Made by a program: the position numbers and the translations under genes. Below the pieces are notes generated by a model. It was not told the origin of the DNA, ran no database searches, and saw only the letters and a program-made list of their open reading frames with translations. A stretch of 64,000 nucleotides of DNA from Charina bottae (lineage: Eukaryota; Chordata; Lepidosauria; Squamata; Charinaidae): contig JALMGJ010000017.1 of assembly GCA_023362775.1 (NCBI GenBank), forward strand, positions 22,289,001-22,353,000. Reading direction: 5' to 3'. Below, piece by piece: positions 53,837-64,000 of this stretch. How positions within the stretch are numbered: the first letter of the stretch is position 1; each line of letters begins with the position of its first letter.

Positions 53837-56800
53837 TTGTTGTTGTTGTTCAGTCGTTTAGTCGTGTCCGACTCTTCGTGACTTCATGGACCATAGCACG
53901 CCAGGCCTTCCTGTCCTCCACTGTCTCTCGGAGTTTACTCAAAGTCATGTTCATTACATCGGTGATGCTATCTAACCATCTCATCCTCTGCCGTCCCCTT
54001 CTCCTTTTGCCTTCAGTCTTTCCCAGCATCAGGGTCTTTTCCAGTGAGTCCTCTCTTCGCATTAGGTGGCCAAAGTATTTGAGCTTCAGCTTCAGCATCT
54101 GTCCTTCCAATGAGCAGTCAGGGTTGATTTCCTTTAGGATTGACTGGTTTGACCTCCTTGCAGTCCAAGGGACTCTCAAGAGTCTTCTCCAGCACCACAG
54201 TTCGAAAGCATCAATTCTTCGGCGCTCAGCCTTCCTTATGGTCCAACTCTCACAGCCATACATTACTACTGGAAAAACCATAGCTTTAACTATACGGACC
54301 TTTGTCGGCAAGGTGATGTCTCTGCTTTTTAATATGCTGTCTAGGTTTGCCATAGTTTTCCTCCCAAGGAGCAAGCATCTTTTAATTTCATGGCTGCAGT
54401 CACCGTCTGCGGTGATCTTGGAGCCCAAGAAAATAAAATCTGTCACTGCTTCCATTTCTTCCCCTTCTATTTGCCAGGAAGTGATGGGACCAGATGCCAT
54501 GATCTGGGTTTTTTTAATGTTGAGTTTCAAGCCAGCTTTTGCACTCTCCTCTTTCACCCTCATGAAGAGGCTCTTTAGTTCCTCTTCACTTTCTGCCATT
54601 AGGGTGGTATCGTCTGCATATCTGAGGTTGTTGATATTTCTCCCGGCAATCTTAACTCCGGCTTGTGATTCATCCAGCCCGGCATTTCTCATGATGTACT
54701 CTGCATATAAGTTAAATAAGCAGGGTGATAATATACAGCCTTGTCGTACTCCTTTCCCAATTTTGAACCAGTCGGTTGTTCCATGTCCGGTTCTAACTGT
54801 TGCTTCTTGACCCGCATACAGGTTTCTCAGGAGACAGGTAAGGTACTCCCATCTCTTTAAGACTTTGCCACAGTTTGTTGTGGTCCACACAATCAAAGGC
54901 TTTAGCATAGTCAATGAAGCAGAAGTAGATGTTTTTCTGGAACTCTCTTGCTTTTTCCATGATCCAGCGAATGTTGGCAATCTGATCTCTAGTTCCTCTG
55001 CCTCTTCGAAACCCAGCTTGCACTTCTGGTAGTTCTCGGTTCACATACTGCTGAAGCCTAGCTTGTAGGATTTTGAGCATAACCTTGCTAGCATGTGAAA
55101 TGAGAGCAATTGTACGGTAGTTTGAACATTCTTTGGCATTGCCCTTCTTTGGAATTGGAACGTAAACTGACCTTTTCCAATCCTGTGGCCACTGTTGAGT
55201 TTTCCAAATTTGTTGGCATATTGAATGCAGCACTTTAACAGCATCATCTTTTAGGATTTTAAATAGCTCAGCTGGGATACTGTCTTCTCCGCTAGCTTTG
55301 TTGATAGTAATGCTTCCTAAGGCCCACTTGACTTCACTCTCTAGGATGTCCGGCTCATGGTCAGTGACCACACCATTGTATTGATCAGGGATATTAAGAT
55401 CTTTCTTGTATAGTTCTTCTGTGTATTCTTGCCACCTCTTCTTAATCTCTTCTGCTTCTGTTAGGTCCCTGCCTTTTTTGTCCTTTATCATGCCCATCTT
55501 TGCACAAAAGTTTCCCTTGATATCTCCAATTTTCTTGAAGAGATCTCTAGTCTTCCCCATTCTATTGTTTTCCTCGATTTCTTTGCATTGTTCATTTAAG
55601 AAGGCCTTCTTATCTCTCCTTGCTATTCTCTGGAATTCTGAATTCAATTGTTTATATCTTTCCCTTTCTCCCTTGACTTTTGCTTCCCTTCTTTCCTCAG
55701 CTATTTGTAAAGCCTCATCAGTCAGCCACTTTGCTTTCTTGCATTTCTTTTTCTTTGGGATGGTTTTAGTTGCTGCCTCCTGTACAATGTTACGAACCTC
55801 CATCCATAGTTCTTCAGGCACTCTGTCTACCAGGTCTAATCCTTTAAATCTATTCCTCACCTCCACTGTATATTCATAAGGGATATGATTTAGGTCATAC
55901 CTGATTGGTCTAGTGGTTTTCTCTACGTTCTTCAATTTAAGCCTAAATTTTGCGATAAGAAGCTCATGATCTGAGCCACAGTCAGCTCCAGGTCTTGTTT
56001 TTGCTGCTTGTATAGAGCTTCTCCATCTTTGGCTGCAAAGTATATAATCAATCTGATTTCGGTATTGACCATCTGGTGATGTCCATGTGTAGAGTCGTCT
56101 CTTGTGTTGTTGGAAAAGAGTGTTTGCTATGACCAGCGTGTTCTCTTGACAAAACTCTGTTAGCCTTTGCCCTGCTTCATTTTGTACTCCGAGGCCGAAC
56201 TTGCCTGTTATTCCGGTTATTTTTTGACTTCCTACTTTAGCATTCCAGTCCCCTATGATGAAAAGGACATCTTTTTTTGGTGTTAGTTCTAGAAGGTGTT
56301 GTAGGTCTTCATAGAACCGGTCAACTTCAGCTTCTTCGGCATCAGTGGTTGGGGCATAGACTTGGATCACTGTGATGTTGAATGGTTTGCCTTGGATTCG
56401 AACTGAAAGCATTCTGTCGTTTTTGAGGTTGTACCCCAATACTGCCTTTCCCACTCTTTTATTGACTATGAGAGCTACTCCATTTCTTCTAAGGGATTCT
56501 TGCCCACAGTAGTATATATAATGGTCTCCTGAATTAAATTCGCCCATTCCTGTCCATTTTAGTTCGCTGATTCCCAAGTTGTCGATGTTCAATCTTGTCA
56601 TCTCATGTTTGACCACATCCAGCTTACCTTGATTCATAGATCTTACATTCCAGGTTCCTATGCAATATTGTTCTTTACAGCATCGGACTTTCCTTCCACT
56701 TCCAGACACATCCACAACTGAGCGTCCTTTCGGCTTTGGCCCAGCCGCTTCACTCTTTCTGGAGCTACTCGGAATTGCCCTCCGCTCTTCCCCAGTAGCA

Positions 56801-57031
56801 TTTTGGACACCTTCCGACCTGAGGGGCTCATCTTCCGGCGTCATATCTTTTAGCCTTTTGATACTGTCCATGGGTTTTCTTGGCAAGGATACTGGAGTGG
56901 TTTGCCATCCCCTCCTCCAGTTTTGGACCACGTTTTGTCAGAACTCTCCGTCATGACCTGTTCTTCTTGACCTGACTTCATTGAGTTACGCAAGCCCCTT
57001 CGCCACGACAAGGCAGTGATCCATGAAGGGG
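53837..57031 (-). mobile_element. Full-length Bov-B LINE (copy 2) with 12-bp TSD
   Basis: About 3.2 kb, from a 5'UTR (- strand, CTTCATGGATCACTGCCTTG near 57030) to a 3' end ACTGAACAACAACAACAA. AAATTTCATGAT flanks it at 53825-53836 and 57032-57043 (one base of overlap is ambiguous at the left). It is antisense in intron 3, and much closer than copy 1 to the Bov-B I know from ruminants. Confidence 0.93.
53850..56931 (-). pseudogene. Bov-B ORF2: endonuclease plus RT, one small deletion
   Basis: The first part (56931 to 54793) has CIGTWNVRSMNQGKLDVV, YAPTTDAEEAEVD, IGDWNAKVG, RNQIDYIL, an intact SDHELL active-site motif, and RT motif A FIDYAKAFDCVDH. Just after LKEMGVP a deletion of about 8 nt (near 54840-54850; copy 1 keeps the equivalent SHLVCLL residues) shifts the frame. 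The second part (54980 to 53850) carries GVRQGCILSPCLFNLY, NNLRYADDTTLM, FELWCWRRLLRVPWTARRSN and TKSRTRLND. Apart from this single lesion, the RT and nuclease motifs all look functional. Confidence 0.92.
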
Positions 57032-57137
57032 AAATTTCATGATATATGCTTAAAAATCCTAATTTTACTCTTCATTCCTAGATACTTCCTAGATACTTGA
57101 CATATAAAGGAGGTTTTACCTCCTTTATAACATAAAA

Positions 57138-57392
57138 GAGAGCCAGTCTGGTCTAGTGGTTAAGGTGCTGGGCTAGAAACCAGGAAACTGTGAGTTCTAG
57201 TCCCACCTTAGGCATAAAAGCTGGCTGGGTGACCTTGGGCCAGTCACAACAGTCAGCCCAACTCACCTCACAGGGTTGTTGTGGGGAAAATAGGAGGAGG
57301 AAGGAGTATTAGGTATGTTCTCTGCCTTGAGTTATTTATAAAAATAATAAAGGTGGGATAAACATTAAATAAATAAATAAAAATAATAATAA
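57138..57392 (+). mobile_element. MIR/CORE-like tRNA SINE, full length
   Basis: GAGAGCCAGTCTGGTCTAGT, GTGAGTTCTAGTCCCACC, GGCTGGGTGACCTTGGGCCA, CTCACCTCACAGGGTTGTTG, CCTTGAGTTATTTATAAAAA, and a tail GGTGGGATAAA with AAAT repeats. The best-preserved copy in the window. It lies about 300 nt before exon 4. Confidence 0.85.
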
Positions 57393-57686
57393 AAGTCTTC
57401 AGCCAGGACATTCATTAAAAAAAAGGAAGTACTTTTCCTGAAGTCACAATTAGCTTCCTCTTTCTGTTTCCCTTAGAAGTAGTCATAGTCCTTAAATACT
57501 GTACTTAAAGCATGTAGGATTAGTGGGGGGTAGGTGGAGGGAGAAATAGGGTCAGGAGTATGTGCCATATTTATGAATGTTATAATTTTATATTATGTAA
57601 ACAATGTAATATTTGCATCCTTGTTTGTCAAAGTCAAGAGAATAATTAAACAACTTTCCCTCCCCCTTTCACTCTTCTACTTCTAG

Positions 57687-59275
<1,589 letters not shown>

Positions 59276-59366
59276 CAGTACAATCCTATGCATGTTTACT
59301 CAGAAATAAATCTTGCTGATTTCAATGAGTTACTACCAGGTAAGTGTGCATAGGATTACATCCCTG
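59276..59366. repeat. Short palindromic MITE-like repeat
   Basis: Left end CAGTACAATCCTATGCATGT and right end GTGTGCATAGGATTACATCC are inverted complements around a core with TACTCAGAAATAAATCTTGC. I recognise this as a common sauropsid short repeat but cannot name it. Confidence 0.55.
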
Positions 59367-60945
59367 GTATATATGTTTGGAGGTTCCTAAAAGGTTTGCA
59401 TCCAACAAGAAGTAAATAGCCATTTTGTCAAAAGACTGACACGTGAAAAATGCAAATACTTACTTGGGATATTCTGATTGGTTTGTGTCTTTGAGGAGGG
59501 TTGTTGAGGAAAGGAGTGCCAAAGGAAGAATTTCAAGTGTATGAAGTAGAGGCAGTTTTTAAGAAGCTTGACTAAAGTACAGATGACTGAGAGCTAGCTC
59601 CCTCCTTTGTTCATTATATTTTCCAGATCAAATTAATTCACCCATTTATTATCACAGTGCTACTTTGCAGTCTGATTGGGTAAAAGCCATAACAATTTAT
59701 AATTTGTCTAAATTACACATTATATTTTTTAACCACATTTAAGTCATAAAGAATAGCTCATCCATGGTTTCCCTGCTGATGTATGAGGCCATTTTCTTTA
59801 ACATTTTCATTTGTGAATTCCTGTGGACAGGAATTAAGATTATTTTTTCTGAAATATCATTTTACTCTGATCTGCCTATGGTTTGCAGTTATAAAAAATA
59901 GGAAAATTAGTATATTTAAATGATGTTTTCAATAAAATTGTTAAGCACCAGAAAAATTCTAATCATTACTAAACTATACATGCTTCTAACAAGCTATCAG
60001 TATAGTATGTATGGCTTTGGCTAATCTATATTTTCCAGCAATTTGTTCTTGTGATTTAACTTTCTCTCAGGAAATACTGACATTAAACTACTGAATTATT
60101 GTTGTTGTTGTTATTATTATTATTATTATTTAGATTTAATATAGCTGCCCACTCCATGGAGTTTAGCAGAATATCTGGTATATGCCTAGGAATTTTTTAT
60201 CATGGTAAAATATAGGTATGCAATATCTCCTTTGTTGACTATATGTAATCATTGCAGTGAATCCCCTATTTCCATGATAACCCAATTGAAAGGAATTCAT
60301 GTACATGAACATTTTCTTATGACAATCAAGACAGAACCTTTTGGCTTTCCAGGCGGTTTTCTACCCAGATAATGACAGCCTCAGCATAGTTCTTAGCCTC
60401 AGCATAGTTACTGCATCATGGACCATAATATTTTAACACTCCTAAACCACACATTTCATTGGCTCTTACACAGGACATTTGAATTAGAGTTTTTTTTTCC
60501 AACAAAGGGGGAAGGAAGAACACTCTTGAGCAATATAATCAGATTTTTTTTCATCCCCCATTTTCCTTTTAAATTATTCCTATTACAATTATTAAGTCTG
60601 AAGTTGTATTTCTTTAATTCTATTGTATGTATTGATGCTTCTCTTTTGTAAACTAGTATATGTATATGAAACATGCCTAAGGGGGGAAAAGAATGTGTCT
60701 AGCATAATGATTGTCTGTAAAATGGCTTAAATTAGCTTAAATTCCCATATTTATTTTAATTGCATAATTTAATTATTAGTTGAGAGGGAGCAGTTAAAGT
60801 CAGTGGGTCCAGTAAACCACCTACTTTGACTCCAGTTTCCACAAATATACTGTAGATTAAAGTTCTATTCCACTGAAAGATTCATTTAATCAGTTATGTC
60901 ATAATTCTGCAATGATTCTTACCTGTAAGTGTTCTTGTTTTTTAG
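59367..60945 (+). other. Intron 4, 3' part; mostly unassigned
   Basis: Contains a (TTG)n(TTA)n run at about 60101-60131 and no recognised gene. Confidence 0.45.
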
Positions 60946-61095
<150 letters not shown>

Positions 61096-61326
61096 TAAGG
61101 TGTCTTACTATTGTGGCATTTAAATATTAAGCTAGTTAAGTAAAATAAAGGTACAGATTTTGAAAAATACAAAAACAAGTGGGATGTGCACAATAAGATG
61201 TTGTTGTGAAGTCTACTTTTTCAATTAAAATAATACTTCTATTCATAATTCCAGATTGCAGCCATGCCCATCTTCAAATATTGTAAGCTATTAAGGGGCT
61301 CAAGCAGACTAGTTCCCTCTCTGCCC

Positions 61327-61477
61327 CTTTTTGCTTTGCTTTGCTTTGCTTTGCTTTGCTTTGCTTTGCTTTGCTTTGCTTTGCTTTGCTTTGCTTTGCT
61401 TTGCTTTGCTTTGCTTTGCTTTGCTTTGCTTTGCTTTGCTTTTCTTTTCTTTTCTTTTCTTTTCTTTTCTTTTCTTC
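61327..61477. repeat. (TTGCT)n then (TTTTC)n pentanucleotide repeat
   Basis: About 22 uninterrupted TTGCT units (to about 61440) are followed by about seven TTTTC units. Long and pure, so likely to vary in length between individuals. Confidence 0.95.
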
Positions 61478-63574
61478 AGTGGACAAGACCATACATTAAG
61501 TATGCTCATTTTTTCCATCTGTAATCAAATATTCTTTTTAATTTTAGGATGTATATTTCTACCACTTCCATTTTTAGCTGGTTCAATTTAAATTCCAGAT
61601 TGAAGGATACTACATACAAATGGACTTTAAAGCGAAATATTTCAGGAAATGTCTAGTCTCCGACAGCAAAGTAGTAACGAAAGAAGTTAAAGACAAGAGA
61701 TGAGAAAATAAATTAACTGTAATATATTCCAATACCATTTACAGTACCTCTCTGTACCTTTTTATACTTGCAAACTATGCTTTCTTCTTTCAGATCCATA
61801 AATCAATTCATACATTGTAGGGAGGTGCAAAACATTCAGTGCATGAAACAACTGGTTACAGTGGAGGAGTCCGCACCCTTCCAAGTTGCTGCCCAGCTGT
61901 CTCTCCCATACAGATTTTTTGTTAGCGTCTCCCACAGCACAGATGTGGTCTCATTCTATTTTCAGAGATTATCTTGCTGACAAACACAGCCCCAAGTCCC
62001 TTTGCATAATTTCTTTCCAACACTTCAGTAGATGGGAAATATTTTTTTTTTCAAAAATGGAGGATATGAAATTGAATAGATTTGGAAAGATCAGCTACTG
62101 CTTTTCAAGCCTCTCTGCAATTCCAGCTTCTCTAACTTTAGCATCTCTCCTCCTCTTTGCATAAATGTATGGATACACTGGCTTAGCAGAGCTTAGTTTG
62201 CACTGCCTCCTCCTCCTCTTTCCCTTTCTCACCAATCCAAAATTCAAAGTGACTAGAACTTTTCCAGTAAGGAGAAAAAAAATGAGTGGAAAAAAATATT
62301 CATGAGAACACAAAAGTGTTGAGAACACACAAGTACAGCAGAAAGACTGTCTTCACAAAGCAAAGCAGATCACCTTATGGACACCCCAGCATCTCTGCTT
62401 AGATAACATGTCCATGTGCGGGATATTGGGTTGTAGTTTTGGGCCTTTATTGCCCTGTTTAGCATTATTGCAAAATGACTTTCTTTTATTTTTCATTTTT
62501 AAAGTTCTTAGCTTAGTGGGACATCTCCTTTAAGGGAATGTATTATTTTATACCTGCTGCCTCAGCCCCCTAAAGGTTATAGCTGCTAAATTCCCAATTT
62601 CTGGTTTATTTGCTTTTCAACATGTTGCCCGAACATGTTATTTCTGGCCTCAACTAACCATAAAAGTGACTATGGAATGTTTATGGCTCTCCTTTGTGGC
62701 TAGTTCTGTTTAGAAGTAGTGCATTGGCTTGACATATTAATTGTAAACAAACCATGGGTGGGATGTATGTTCAGAGGTGGAGAGGAACAGCAATATATTT
62801 ACTTTAACTAAGCCAAAAAAAAAAGTGTATCATGCACCCAGGTGTAGCTTCTTAAACAATTCTGATATGACTTTTGTTCTTAACTGCTTTTAAATACAGT
62901 AGTTATAACTATAACAAAGGTTTTTCAACCTCATTTAAAAAAAATCCACAAATCCATTTAAATGTTAAAAACCTGTACCAGTGGAGGGAAGCTTTTAATA
63001 TCCCAGTTGTCAGGCAATAAATTGCTGCACAGCTGACTCCTATTACAGTTCCCAAAACTAGTATTCTGAGCCTCAACCTAGGAAAGATTGGATGCATCTT
63101 ATCAGAATTTTGTATGTGTCTTCCACATGTAACATTTCTATAAATGTGCTTTTGAGCAACTCTAAATTAATAGCTGCATTCCTGATTCATAAGTACCAGC
63201 ATGGCCAGTTTTCATGTTGAAGTAACATAATCTGGAAACATAGAGACCATAGCTGCAATAAATTCAGTATGTAAGAAAATGATATTTGATCACCAGTGCA
63301 AAATCTACATTAAGGAAACTTCCTCATTTGCTTATGAGATTACATCTAGAATGTAATACTGTAGGTATGAGGAATAAAGAAAATAGCATGTTTTTGAATT
63401 TAAGAGTGCTAGCTTGTAAATTCATTTTGACCTTTTTACTCTTGTAGCACATAGTAACATTTGAACAAAATCTGTACATGTTTATAAACATTATTGAACA
63501 AGACAGCATCAAAAATAAAGATGTCTCACACAGAAATTTTCTTAATGTACAGTAAATCAGTATATAGTTACAGG
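61478..63574 (+). other. CDC42BPB intron 5 (continuing); no recognised feature
   Basis: No exon 6 candidate (no DIKPDN-type coding) and no clear repeat. Confidence 0.45.
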
Positions 63575-63868
63575 ATTAGGAAGCTCAATCGCTCCAGGTC
63601 CCTTTCCTTTAGGGATTGTCATATATGCAGCCCAGGGTGCTGCACTTTCTGTGATGCAGCCCCACTTCTTTGGAACAGCTTACTGCCAAAGATCAGAACT
63701 AACTCCACCCTGTTGTATTTTAGGAGAGCTGTTAAAACCTGTTTTTCAAAGAAGCACTGGGTGGAGATCTTGTATAAGTTGTATTTGGATGTTTTTTGTT
63801 CTCAGTGGCCTTAATTTCTCTCTTAGTAATTTCTATTATTATTTTGTACTGTGGTTTATTAATTTAGT
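63575..63868 (+). mobile_element. CR1/L3-type LINE ORF2 C-terminus
   Basis: The frame reads APLLWNSLLPKIRTNSTLLY and FRRAVKTCFSKKHW, the conserved C-terminal block, followed by a T-rich 3'UTR that is cut off at a (GTTT)n run. Confidence 0.7.
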
Positions 63869-64000
63869 GTTTGTTTGTTTGTTTGTTTGTTTGTTGATTG
63901 ATTGATTGATTGAATTTTGCCACCGGCCATCTCCCCCAAAAAGAGGGACTCTGGGCGGTTTACAACAATAAGCACATTAAAACAATGAGCATAAATAACA
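63869..64000 (-). mobile_element. CR1/L3-type LINE 3' end, antisense
   Basis: (GTTT)n(GATT)n, then CACCGGCCATCTCCCCCAAA, AGAGGGACTCTGGGCGGTTT and ACAAC, the reverse complement of the usual terminus. It runs off the window. With the + strand piece before it, this makes a tail-to-tail pair. Confidence 0.7.

Noticed and set aside
53878..54810. + strand open frame of 310 residues
   Set aside because: Antisense shadow of Bov-B copy 2; the residues make no known domain while the - strand shows YADD and the C-terminal LINE motifs.

Overview
This window is eukaryotic DNA, most likely from a squamate reptile (lizard or snake). The reasons are Sauria-type SINEs ending in a Bov-B-like tail, two nearly full-length Bov-B/RTE LINEs, many CR1/L3-type LINE 3' ends, Penelope-like elements (PLEs), Tc1 transposons and hAT and TA-flanked MITEs. 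I cannot name the species. No prokaryotic operon, CRISPR array or rRNA gene is present.

The only host gene I can support is the 5' part of CDC42BPB (MRCK-beta, a CDC42-binding serine/threonine kinase) on the + strand. A CpG-rich promoter/5'UTR at about 2170-3050 leads into exon 1 (ATG at 3051). Coding exons 2-5 lie at 46379-46470, 51167-51250, 57687-57782 and 60946-61094. Reading phase is kept across all four introns. Together they encode about 200 residues, from the N-terminus to the H-R of the HRD catalytic motif; the rest of the gene lies beyond the window. Intron 1 is about 43 kb and holds most of the repeats.

The other recognisable content is mobile DNA. 1-1672 is a PLE with an open RT plus GIY-YIG frame, about 1 kb upstream of the CpG-rich promoter region. 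Intron 1 contains hAT MITEs (11507, 18368, 31177, 39747, 42930), TA-flanked MITEs (9303, 27749, 40442), a Tc1 element with one nonsense codon (15621-17221), a decayed Tc1 copy (43392-44742), a full-length Bov-B-like LINE (33324-36545), L1 and CR1/L3 pieces, two 5S-rRNA-derived SINEs, and five compact PLE insertions. Intron 2 has an antisense CR1/L3 RT fragment with a chimeric SINE at its end. Intron 3 has a second full-length Bov-B (53837-57031).

The most striking pattern is that five separate PLE insertions, from two PLE families, are inverted dimers. Two 5'-truncated copies are joined at their 5' ends, with both 3' ends facing out, and the whole is flanked by one 14-16 bp target-site duplication. 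In each, one arm carries a 3' extension of about 32-38 nt that the other arm lacks. Both families also carry a hammerhead-ribozyme-like core (CTGAAGA, stem II, GAAACGT) near the 3' end. All coordinates were read by eye; repeat family names follow motif recognition, not a database search.
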